This document shows positions 1 through 5,007 of a stretch of 11,256 bases of DNA, piece after piece. Source of the stretch: Actinomycetota bacterium (GTDB lineage Bacteria; Actinomycetota; Thermoleophilia; UBA2241); assembly GCA_012719015.1 (NCBI GenBank), contig JAAYBE010000211.1, forward strand, positions 1 through 11,256, read 5' to 3'. Each line of letters opens with the position of its first letter. The first letter of the stretch is position 1. The notes under the pieces were generated by a model. The model saw only the letters and a list, made by a program, of their open reading frames with translations, was not told where the DNA came from and made no database searches. The translations under genes were made by a program, and so were the position numbers.

Positions 1-236
1 CCACTGGTGGACGTGCAGACGCCGACCTTGCCCGTGGCCCGGGCGTATCCGTCGGCCGCGTGCGCGGCCCCCTGCTCGTGGCGCACGAGGACGTGACGGA
101 TGTCCTCGGTGTCGTAAAGGGCGTCGTAGAACGGGATGGCGACGCCGCCGGGGAAGCCGAAGAGGACCTCGCAGCCCTCGTCCTTGAGGGCGGCGACCAG
201 GGCCCTCGACCCCTTCATGCGCTTGTCTGGTGTCAT
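1..236 (-). CDS. ilvB: Acetolactate synthase large subunit, N-terminal part (cut by window edge)
   Basis: The enzyme condenses two pyruvates, or pyruvate and 2-oxobutyrate, into acetohydroxy acids, the first common step of valine, leucine and isoleucine synthesis; it uses thiamine diphosphate and works in the cytoplasm. Only the first 78 codons are in the window. They show the ThDP-enzyme PYR-domain start: a GFPGGVAIPFYDAL stretch (residues 27-40), then VRHEQGAAHAADGYARATG, in which Glu54 is the expected cofactor-activating glutamate, then the start of CTSTSG. The ATG at 236 overlaps the ilvD stop as ATGA, and a GGAGAAGGGAG-like SD lies inside the end of ilvD, so translation is probably coupled to ilvD. 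Other ThDP enzymes such as glyoxylate carboligase share this N-terminus, but the ilvD partner strongly favours acetolactate synthase. The C-terminal domains and any small subunit (ilvN) lie outside the window. Confidence 0.9.
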   Translation of the reverse strand, partial: MTPDKRMKGSRALVAALKDEGCEVLFGFPGGVAIPFYDALYDTEDIRHVLVRHEQGAAHAADGYARATGKVGVCTSTS

Positions 237-1891
237 TGCAGCACTGCTCCCTTCTCCGCGCCGGAGACGAGTCTGACGTAACGGGCCAGATACCCGGCTA
301 CGCCGTCGCGCGGCGCTGGCCGCCGTTCGGCGAGCCGCCGCGCGATCTCCTCCTCGGGGAGCTCGAGCGTGAGCGTACGTGCAGGGATGTCGATGCTGAT
401 CGCGTCGCCGTCGCGCACGGCGGCGATGGGGCCGCCGGCGGCGGCCTCCGGGGCGACGTGGCCGATGGCCGCCCCCCGCGTGGCGCCGCTGAAGCGCCCG
501 TCGGTGATGAGGGCCACGTCCTTGTCACGGCCCTGGCCCGCGAGCATGGACGTCGCGGAGAGCATCTCGGGCATGCCGGGCGCCCCCTTGGGACCCTCGC
601 CGCGGATCACGACGACGGATCCGTCGGCGATGTCGCGGGCGCCGATGGCGAGCACCGCCTCGGCCTCGCTCTCGAACACGCGCGCCGGCCCGCGGTGTCG
701 CAGCATCTCGTCGGCCACGGCGCCCTCCTTGACGACGGCGCCGTTCGGGGCGAGGTTGCCGAAGAGCACGGCGAGGCCGCCGGTGGCGTGCCACGGGTCG
801 TCGAGCGGCCGGATGACCGTCTCGTCGAGCACGCGGGCGTGCGCGACCGCCTCTCCGACGGTGCCGCCGGCGACGCTGAGCGCGGACCCGTCCATCAGGC
901 CGGCGTCGATGAGACGGGCCATGACCGCCTGGATGCCGCCGGCGTGGTAGAGATCCTCCATATGGTGGTTCCCGGCCGGAGCGATCCTGCAGATGTGGGG
1001 CACGCCGGCCGCCACCCGGTTGATCTGGTCGAGGTCGAACGGGAGTCCCGCCTCGGTCGCGATGGCGGCCAGGTGCAGCACCGTGTTGGTGCTGCAGCCG
1101 AGGCTCGCGTCGGCGGCCAGGGCGTTGCCGACCGCCGCCTGCGTGAGGATCTGGCGCGGGCGCAGGTCCCGGGCGAGCACGTCCATCACCCGGGCCCCCG
1201 ATTCCTTGGCCAGCCGGATCCGCTCGCTGTACACGGCGGGGATCGTGCCGTTCCCGGGGAGCGCCATGCCGACGACCTCGGCGAGGCAGTTCATGGAGTT
1301 GGCGGTGAACATGCCCGAGCAACTGCCGCACGTGGGGCAGGCGCCGCACTCGACCGCCCGCAGGCCGGCGTCGTCGATGGACCCGGCCTGATGCTGCCCC
1401 ACGGCCTCGAACACGCTGCTCAGGTCGAGCGCCTGGTCGTCCACCCTGCCGGCCAGCATGGGGCCGCCGCCGACCATCACGGCCGGGACGTCGAGGCGCA
1501 TGGCGGCCATCAGCATGCCGGGCACGATCTTGTCGCAGCACGGCACCAGCACCAGCGCGTCGAACGCGTGCGCCACTGTCATGGACTCGACCGTGTCGGC
1601 GATCAGCTCGCGGCTGGGCAGCGAGTAGAGCATGCCGCGGTGGTTCATGGCGATACCGTCGCAGATCCCCATCACGCCGAACTCGAACGGCACCCCGCCG
1701 CCGGCGCGCACGCCGGCCTTGACCGCGTCGACGATCGTGCGCAGATGTACATGGCCGGGGACCACCTCGCTGAACGAGTTGGCGACCCCGATGAACGGAC
1801 GCTCCATCTCGGCATCGGTGACGCCCAGGGCGCGCAACAACGAACGGTGCGGGGCGCGCGCCACGCCGTGCTTGATCTCGTCGCTTCTCAC
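233..1891 (-). CDS. ilvD: Dihydroxyacid dehydratase
   Basis: Converts 2,3-dihydroxy-3-methylbutanoate or -pentanoate into the 2-oxo acid, the penultimate common step of branched-chain amino acid synthesis, in the cytoplasm. The protein has 552 residues, normal for the short IlvD class. Recognisable IlvD/Edd signatures are VPGHVHLR (about 44-51), DGIAMNHRGMLYSLPSRELIADTVE (about 78-102), VPCCDKIVPGML (116-127), CGSCSGMFTANSMNCLAE (188-205), a CSTNT block, and the C-terminal ITDGRFSGATRG block. Cys118/119 and Cys191 are the expected Fe-S ligands. The first cysteine of plant-like [2Fe-2S] enzymes (NPCN motif) is replaced by ANSFSEVVPGH, so I infer an E. coli-like oxygen-sensitive cluster. The GTG at 1891 is chosen because GAGGAGAG (1905-1898) stands 6 bases upstream; a longer in-frame reading to 2023 gives a basic, low-complexity extension that does not look like IlvD. 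First gene of an ilvD-ilvB operon. Confidence 0.96.
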   Translation of the reverse strand: MRSDEIKHGVARAPHRSLLRALGVTDAEMERPFIGVANSFSEVVPGHVHLRTIVDAVKAGVRAGGGVPFEFGVMGICDGIAMNHRGMLYSLPSRELIADTVESMTVAHAFDALVLVPCCDKIVPGMLMAAMRLDVPAVMVGGGPMLAGRVDDQALDLSSVFEAVGQHQAGSIDDAGLRAVECGACPTCGSCSGMFTANSMNCLAEVVGMALPGNGTIPAVYSERIRLAKESGARVMDVLARDLRPRQILTQAAVGNALAADASLGCSTNTVLHLAAIATEAGLPFDLDQINRVAAGVPHICRIAPAGNHHMEDLYHAGGIQAVMARLIDAGLMDGSALSVAGGTVGEAVAHARVLDETVIRPLDDPWHATGGLAVLFGNLAPNGAVVKEGAVADEMLRHRGPARVFESEAEAVLAIGARDIADGSVVVIRGEGPKGAPGMPEMLSATSMLAGQGRDKDVALITDGRFSGATRGAAIGHVAPEAAAGGPIAAVRDGDAISIDIPARTLTLELPEEEIARRLAERRPAPRDGVAGYLARYVRLVSGAEKGAVLQ

Positions 1892-1897
1892 GGCAGT

Positions 1898-1905
1898 CTC
1901 TCCTC
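1898..1905 (-). promoter_or_regulatory. Ribosome binding site deciding the ilvD start
   Basis: Reads GAGGAGAG on the minus strand and ends 6 bases before the GTG at 1891. It decides in favour of this GTG over upstream in-frame starts, whose extension is proline/arginine-rich and unlike IlvD. Confidence 0.8.
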
Positions 1906-1958
1906 GTGGCCGGCATGCCCGCCGCCCCGGACCCGGAGACGACGGTGGTGAGTCCCGA

Positions 1959-1964
1959 ATCATA
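1959..1964 (-). promoter_or_regulatory. Possible -10 element for ilvD-ilvB
   Basis: Reads TATGAT on the minus strand, five of six matches to TATAAT, in otherwise GC-rich DNA about 70 bases upstream of the ilvD start. No good -35 hexamer is seen at the right spacing; that position is instead occupied by a palindrome (1982-1996). A transcript from here would have a leader of about 60 bases. Confidence 0.4.
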
Positions 1965-1981
1965 GCGAAACGCCGCGTCCG

Positions 1982-1996
1982 GGGCGAGACTCGCCC
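1982..1996. promoter_or_regulatory. Palindrome GGGCGAG-A-CTCGCCC at the ilvD -35 position
   Basis: A perfect 7-bp inverted repeat with a single central base (GGGCGAGACTCGCCC). It lies 18-32 bases upstream of the putative ilvD -10 hexamer, where the -35 box should be, so it could be an operator for a repressor or activator of the ilv operon. GC-rich DNA makes chance palindromes common, so this is tentative. Confidence 0.3.
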
Positions 1997-2043
1997 GAGC
2001 GCGGCGGTCCCGAGGGCCCGCACCGGCCGCCGGCGTGTGTGAA

Positions 2044-2065
2044 CGCATACCCGTGCGGGTATACG
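2044..2065. promoter_or_regulatory. CsoR/CstR-like operator palindrome before DUF302-trxA
   Basis: The core ATACCCG-TG-CGGGTAT (2047-2062) is a perfect 7-bp inverted repeat around a 2-base centre; after one mismatch on each side the symmetry continues by two more pairs (2044/2045 with 2064/2065). ATACC...GGTAT around a G/C-rich middle is the pattern of operators bound by the CsoR/CstR/RcnR-like DUF156 regulators (copper or persulfide sensors). The right arm runs into TATACG (2060-2065), which could be a -10 box, so a bound repressor would block transcription of the gene starting at 2101. No such regulator gene is in the window. Confidence 0.5.
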
Positions 2066-2087
2066 GCTCGCGACCCCCCGACGCCAT

Positions 2088-2093
2088 GAGGAG
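2088..2093 (+). promoter_or_regulatory. Ribosome binding site deciding the DUF302 start
   Basis: GAGGAG with a 7-base gap to the GTG at 2101. It overlaps or follows the alternative in-frame starts at 2035 and 2086, which therefore cannot use it; the palindromic operator also lies inside the longer reading. Confidence 0.75.
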
Positions 2094-2100
2094 ACGCCCT

Positions 2101-2493
2101 GTGGAGAGTATCGAATACGGCGTGGGCCGTTACCTCGACCAGCCTTACGAGACCGCGCTGCCGCACGTCGTCGAGGCGCTCAAGACGGAGGGCTTCGGCG
2201 TCGTCACCGAGATCGACGTCAGGGAGACGATGAGAGAGAAGCTCGGTGTCGACGTGACGCCGCACACCATACTCGGCGCCTGTAACCCCGAACTCGCCCA
2301 CGCGGCGCTTCAGGTCGAGCCCGACCTGGGCGTGTTGCTACCCTGCAACGTGGTCGTGTACGCGACCCCCCGCGGCACACGGGTCACGGCGGTGAACGCC
2401 GGGGCGATGCTCGGGATGGTGGGCAACCCCGCGCTCGAGCGTATCGCGGCCGAGGTCGGACGGCGGCTCGACCGGGTGCTCGAAAGCCTGTGA
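2101..2493 (+). CDS. DUF302 family protein
   Basis: A 130-residue soluble protein, the normal size for a single DUF302 domain. The family signature is clear: HTILGACNPELAHAALQVEPDLGVLLPCNVVVY (residues about 55-87), with conserved Cys61 (GACNP) and Cys82 (LLPCN). The N-terminal half (GVGRYLDQPYETALPHVVEALKTEGFGVVTEIDV) is the usual first beta-alpha-beta part. There is no signal peptide or membrane segment. The biochemical role of DUF302 is not established; members often sit near metal- or sulfur-stress genes. Here the gene starts at GTG with a well-placed SD, has a CsoR/CstR-like palindrome about 40 bases upstream, and is followed 54 bases later by thioredoxin in the same direction. This suggests a role in thiol, persulfide or metal stress, but that is inference. 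Family call is firm; function unknown. Confidence 0.88.
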   Translation: MESIEYGVGRYLDQPYETALPHVVEALKTEGFGVVTEIDVRETMREKLGVDVTPHTILGACNPELAHAALQVEPDLGVLLPCNVVVYATPRGTRVTAVNAGAMLGMVGNPALERIAAEVGRRLDRVLESL

Positions 2494-2511
2494 GAGAATG
2501 ACGACAAACCG

Positions 2512-2529
2512 GGCAGGGCCAGACCTGCC
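2512..2529 (+). other. Small inverted repeat between DUF302 and trxA
   Basis: GGCAGG-GCCAGA-CCTGCC, a 6-bp stem with a 6-base loop in the 54-bp gap. It has no T-run and stands just ahead of the trxA SD. It could be a weak processing or attenuation element, or chance. No convincing separate trxA promoter is seen, so the two genes are probably co-transcribed. Confidence 0.25.
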
Positions 2530-2547
2530 GCGCCAAGGAGGAGACCC

Positions 2548-2868
2548 GTGGCTGAAGTGAAGACCTTGACCGACGCGACGTTCGATGCCGAGCTGAAAGA
2601 CGCCGCCATTCCGGTGATCGTGGACTTCTGGGCGCCGTGGTGCGGACCCTGCCGCGTCGTCGGTCCCGTGATCGAGGAGATCGCCGCCGAGTACGGCGAC
2701 AACGTGACCGTGGGCAAGCTCAACGTGGACGAGAACCCGGCCACGGCGCAGAAGTACGGCATCATGAGCATCCCGACGATCATCCTCTTCAAGGACGGCC
2801 AGGAGGACAAGAAGGTCATCGGGGCGCGCTCCAAGGCCGACTTCGTGCGCGAGTTCGAGCTCGCCTGA
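2548..2868 (+). CDS. trxA: Thioredoxin
   Basis: A 106-residue classical thioredoxin, a cytoplasmic protein-disulfide reductase that receives electrons from thioredoxin reductase. The redox motif WCGPC is at residues 31-35 within VDFWAPWCGPCRVVGPV, Asp26 is the buried acid behind it, and cis-Pro76 lies in SIPTIILFKDG. Length and order match the whole family fold; there is no signal peptide. Translation starts at GTG 2548, preceded by the strong SD AAGGAGGAG (2535-2543). It follows the DUF302 gene and precedes a long GC hairpin, so it is probably the last gene of a two-gene transcript. The upstream operator-like palindrome suggests that this copy is stress-induced rather than the housekeeping thioredoxin; no trxB is present in the window. 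Confidence 0.96.
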   Translation: MAEVKTLTDATFDAELKDAAIPVIVDFWAPWCGPCRVVGPVIEEIAAEYGDNVTVGKLNVDENPATAQKYGIMSIPTIILFKDGQEDKKVIGARSKADFVREFELA

Positions 2869-2876
2869 CGCGGGCC

Positions 2877-2894
2877 GCGGGCGTGATCGCCCGC
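2877..2894. terminator. Small GC hairpin after trxA
   Basis: GCGGGCG-TGAT-CGCCCGC, a perfect 7-bp stem with a 4-base loop, 8 bases after the trxA stop. It has no T-run. It stands just before the larger hairpin at 2899-2940, and the pair may act together to end transcription. Confidence 0.4.
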
Positions 2895-2898
2895 TGCG

Positions 2899-2940
2899 GA
2901 CGCACGAGGGGCCCGGCGCTCGCCGGGCCCCTCGTGCGTC
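2899..2940. terminator. Bidirectional hairpin terminator between trxA and the PII gene
   Basis: A perfect 19-bp stem (2899-2917 with 2922-2940) and a 4-base loop GCTC. It lies between two convergent transcripts (trxA from the left, gdhA-PII from the right), so it can serve both. There is no U-tract on either side, as is common for GC-rich bacteria. Confidence 0.75.
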
Positions 2941-2962
2941 GACCGTAAGGCGGCCGAGAGGC

Positions 2963-3304
2963 TCAGACGATCGCGTCGCGACCGCGCGCGCCGGTGCGCG
3001 TGCGCACCGCGTCGTCCACCGGCGACACGAAGATCTTGCCGTCACCGACCCGTTTGGCCTTGAGCGAGGCCTGGACGGCCTTGACGATGCGCTCCACGTC
3101 CTCCTCGAGGACCACCATCTCGACCTTCATCTTGGGATGGAAGCGGTACTCGCCGGGCTTGACCTCCTCGCCGCGTGTGAACCCCTTCTGGACGCCGAAC
3201 CCCTTGACGTCGGTCACCGACATCCCGACCACGCCCTCGACCGCCATGGCCTCCGCCACCGTGTCCAGGTCATACGGCTGGATGTAGCACTCGATCTTCT
3301 TCAT
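2963..3304 (-). CDS. PII family nitrogen regulatory protein lacking Tyr51
   Basis: A 113-residue PII protein, a trimeric cytoplasmic sensor that binds ATP/ADP and 2-oxoglutarate and controls targets through its T-loop. Seen: the start MKKIECYIQP, VTDVKGFGVQKG (31-41) with Gln39 and Lys40 at the 2-oxoglutarate/ATP positions, the B-loop VGDGKIFV, and the C-terminal RTRTGARG. The T-loop has the standard length (Pro57-Lys58 align with E. coli GlnB), but position 51 is Gly and the only tyrosine is at 53 (KPGEYRFHPK). Uridylylation as in E. coli GlnB is therefore uncertain. SD GGAAGGGAG (3322-3314) precedes ATG 3304. It lies 25 bases after gdhA on the same strand, not next to amtB as is usual for glnK, so glutamate dehydrogenase or its gene is a natural candidate target; this is inference. 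Family call is firm; glnB or glnK is not distinguishable. Confidence 0.93.
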   Translation of the reverse strand: MKKIECYIQPYDLDTVAEAMAVEGVVGMSVTDVKGFGVQKGFTRGEEVKPGEYRFHPKMKVEMVVLEEDVERIVKAVQASLKAKRVGDGKIFVSPVDDAVRTRTGARGRDAIV

Positions 3305-3329
3305 CGTCCGTCACTCCCTTCCGCACGCC

Positions 3330-4682
3330 TCAGACGACGCCTTGATCGAGCATCGCGTCGGCCACCTTGGTGAAGCCCGCGATGTTCGCTCCGGCCACGT
3401 AATCCCCCGCCATGCCGAACTCCTCCGCCGCCCGCAGGCAGGTCCGGTGGATGCCCTTCATGATGCCGTGCAGACGCGCGTCGACCTCCTCGCTCGTCCA
3501 GTTGAGGCGCAGGCTGTTCTGGCTCATCTCGAGCCCCGAGGTCGCCACCCCTCCGGCGTTGACGGCCTTGCCCGGGCCGAACTTCACGCCGGCCGCCGAG
3601 AAGGCCGCGATGGCCTCCGGGGTGGACGGCATATTGGCCGCCTCCACCACGTACCGGCAGCCGTTGGCGATGAGCGCCTCGGCGCTGGCGCCGTCGAGCT
3701 CGTTCTGGGTGGCTGTGGGGACTGCGACGTCGCAGGGCACGACCCAGGGACGCTTGCCCTCGACCCACTTGAGGCCGAACTCGTCGGCGTAGTCCTTGGC
3801 GGGCCGACGATGGATCGTCCACAGGGGCTTGAGGAACTCCAGCTTGTCGCCGGAGATGCCGTCCGGATCGTGCACGAAGCCGAACTCGTCGCCGATCGTC
3901 ACGACCTTGGCGCCGAGATCGTTGGCCTTCTCGATGAAGAAGGCGCCCACGTTGCCGTAGCCCGAGATGGCGATGGTCTTGCCTTCGAGGGTGGTGTCGT
4001 CGGTGGCCAGCACCTCGGCGAGGAAGTAGGCCGTCCCGTATCCGGTGGCCTCGGGGCGCATGAGCGAGCCGCCCCAGTCCAGCTTCTTGCCGGTCAGCAC
4101 GCCGGTGAACTCGGCGGCGAGGCGTTTGTACTGGCCGAACATGAAGCCGACCTCACGCGCACCGACGCCGATGTCGCCGGCGGGGACGTCGGTGTTCGGA
4201 CCGATGTAGCGCCAGAGCTCGGTCATGAAGCTCTGGCAGAACCGCATGACCTCCGCGTCGGACTTGCCCCTGGGGTCGAAGTCCGCGCCGCCCTTGCCGC
4301 CGCCCATCGGCAGCTGGGTCAGCGCGTTCTTGAAGACCTGCTCGAAGGCGAGGAACTTCATGACGCCCAGATTGACCGACGGCGCGAACCTGAGACCGCC
4401 CTTGTAGGGGCCGATCGCCCCGTTCATCTGCACTCGGAACCCACGGTTCACCTGGACGACGCCTTCGTCGTCCATCCACGGTACGCGGAAGTGGATCGCA
4501 CGCTCCGGCTCGACCATGCGCTCCAGCACCCGCATCTCCCGGTAGACCGGGCGCTGGCTGAGCACGGGCGCGAGGCTGTGCGCGACCTCCTCCACCGCCT
4601 GGTGGAACTCCGGCTGGTCCGGGTCCCGCCTCTTGACGTCCTCCACGATGGCGTCGATGTAGTCGTCTACTTGAGTCGTCAC
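3330..4682 (-). CDS. gdhA: Glutamate dehydrogenase (hexameric, E. coli GdhA-like)
   Basis: Interconverts glutamate and 2-oxoglutarate plus ammonium with NAD(P)(H) in the cytoplasm. The 450-residue length matches E. coli GdhA (447). Seen in order: an E. coli-like N-terminus (KRRDPDQPEFHQAVEEV), GPYKGGLRF with Lys94, PMGGGKGG with catalytic Lys130, GPNTDVPAGDIGVGAREVGFM with Asp170, and a Rossmann fold ISGYGNVGAFFIEKA (239-252). The loop after the second Rossmann strand reads GDEFGFVHDP, with neither the SDSSG of E. coli nor the SGPDG of Clostridium symbiosum, so NAD versus NADP use cannot be decided. GTG 4682 is chosen because GAGGGGGAGGAG stands 6 bases upstream; a GTG 24 bases earlier overlaps that SD. 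It is the first gene of a gdhA-PII operon diverging from the 4-hydroxybutyrate operon, where GDH could recycle glutamate during GABA fermentation (inference). Confidence 0.96.
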   Translation of the reverse strand: MTTQVDDYIDAIVEDVKRRDPDQPEFHQAVEEVAHSLAPVLSQRPVYREMRVLERMVEPERAIHFRVPWMDDEGVVQVNRGFRVQMNGAIGPYKGGLRFAPSVNLGVMKFLAFEQVFKNALTQLPMGGGKGGADFDPRGKSDAEVMRFCQSFMTELWRYIGPNTDVPAGDIGVGAREVGFMFGQYKRLAAEFTGVLTGKKLDWGGSLMRPEATGYGTAYFLAEVLATDDTTLEGKTIAISGYGNVGAFFIEKANDLGAKVVTIGDEFGFVHDPDGISGDKLEFLKPLWTIHRRPAKDYADEFGLKWVEGKRPWVVPCDVAVPTATQNELDGASAEALIANGCRYVVEAANMPSTPEAIAAFSAAGVKFGPGKAVNAGGVATSGLEMSQNSLRLNWTSEEVDARLHGIMKGIHRTCLRAAEEFGMAGDYVAGANIAGFTKVADAMLDQGVV

Positions 4683-4688
4683 AGGTGG

Positions 4689-4700
4689 CTCCTCCCCCTC
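4689..4700 (-). promoter_or_regulatory. Ribosome binding site deciding the gdhA start
   Basis: Reads GAGGGGGAGGAG on the minus strand, 6 bases before GTG 4682. The protein then begins VTTQVDDYID, lining up with the E. coli GdhA start. Confidence 0.75.
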
Positions 4701-4764
4701 CCGCACAGGCCGACGCGGGCTCGAACGACAACGGCGGAACGACGGCGTCGGGCCGCCTGTCCGA

Positions 4765-4770
4765 ATGATA
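4765..4770 (-). promoter_or_regulatory. Possible -10 element for gdhA
   Basis: TATCAT on the minus strand (five of six to consensus). The hexamer 17 bases upstream (TGCTCG) is a poor -35. A transcript from here would carry a leader of about 75 bases. An activator-dependent or different promoter further upstream is equally possible. Confidence 0.3.
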
Positions 4771-4875
4771 CTTGCCCGTCCCGCGCCCGAGCACCGGCCA
4801 ACCCTTCAGATTCATCGATTGCATTTGTACATTATGTCGAGGTCATTAGATACCCTTCCCTTCCATTACGCCAAA

Positions 4876-4904
4876 TTGACGTATCCTTCTGAGGCTCCTA
4901 TAGT
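4876..4904 (+). promoter_or_regulatory. Sigma70-like promoter of the 4-hydroxybutyrate operon
   Basis: TTGACG (4876-4881), a 17-base spacer, then TATAGT (4899-4904). Each hexamer has five of six consensus matches at the optimal spacing, and it sits in the only AT-rich stretch of the window. Transcription should begin near 4911, giving a leader of about 95 bases before the ATG at 5008. It drives the dehydratase, small Cys protein, CoA-transferase and dehydrogenase genes. Confidence 0.75.
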
Positions 4905-4906
4905 CA

Positions 4907-4934
4907 GGGGGACGACGACATACGCGGGTCCCCC
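4907..4934 (+). promoter_or_regulatory. Inverted repeat at the presumed 5' end of the 4-hydroxybutyrate transcript
   Basis: GGGGGAC (4907-4913) and GTCCCCC (4928-4934) form a perfect 7-bp stem with a 14-base loop, starting two bases after the -10 box. In DNA it could be an operator overlapping the initiation region; in RNA it would form a 5'-terminal hairpin that protects the message. Which of these applies cannot be told from sequence. Confidence 0.4.
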
Positions 4935-5007
4935 GGTCCTTCGGCCCGTCTCTCCCGCGCCGCCGACGACGCCGCACCTCCGCGGTGTGGAGGAAGGAGC
5001 ACGCCAC

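Larger units (their letters stand above)
4683..5007. other. Divergent intergenic regulatory region, gdhA to 4-hydroxybutyrate operon
   Basis: A 325-bp gap between divergent operons. About 4805-4905 is clearly AT-richer than the rest of the window and holds several CATT motifs (4822, 4830, 4844, 4864) but no clean long dyad. A strong rightward promoter (4876-4904), a stem-loop at its presumed transcript start, and a weak leftward -10 (4765-4770) are listed separately. No small ORF with a good SD was found. Confidence 0.7.

Noticed and set aside
230..1951. Long open frame on the plus strand opposite ilvD (573 codons)
   Set aside because: Its product is a His/Asp/Gly/Arg/Val-rich shadow of the ilvD codons with no recognisable domain; long antisense frames are expected in GC-rich genes with strong third-position bias.
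1892..1958. Attenuator leader peptide or T-box ahead of ilvD
   Set aside because: No short ORF rich in Leu/Val/Ile codons, no T-box core and no terminator/antiterminator pair were found between the -10 box and the start codon.
1892..2023. N-terminal extension of IlvD to 2023
   Set aside because: It is Pro/Arg-rich, overlaps the putative promoter and palindrome, and the GTG at 1891 has a clear SD and gives the normal IlvD start.
2035..2100. Longer start for the DUF302 gene
   Set aside because: It would place the operator-like palindrome and the SD inside the coding region; the GTG at 2101 gives the normal family length.
4822..4868. CATT repeats as an iteron array or CRISPR-like repeat
   Set aside because: Only four 4-base matches at uneven spacing (8, 14 and 20); not a repeat array, kept only as a note on the regulatory region.
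3342..4892. Plus-strand open frame opposite gdhA (516 codons)
   Set aside because: Antisense shadow of gdhA, with no SD and no domain.
4765..5007. N-terminal extension of the 4-hydroxybutyryl-CoA dehydratase frame upstream to 4765
   Set aside because: The extension covers the promoter, has no similarity to AbfD N-termini, and the strong SD plus family alignment place the start at 5008.
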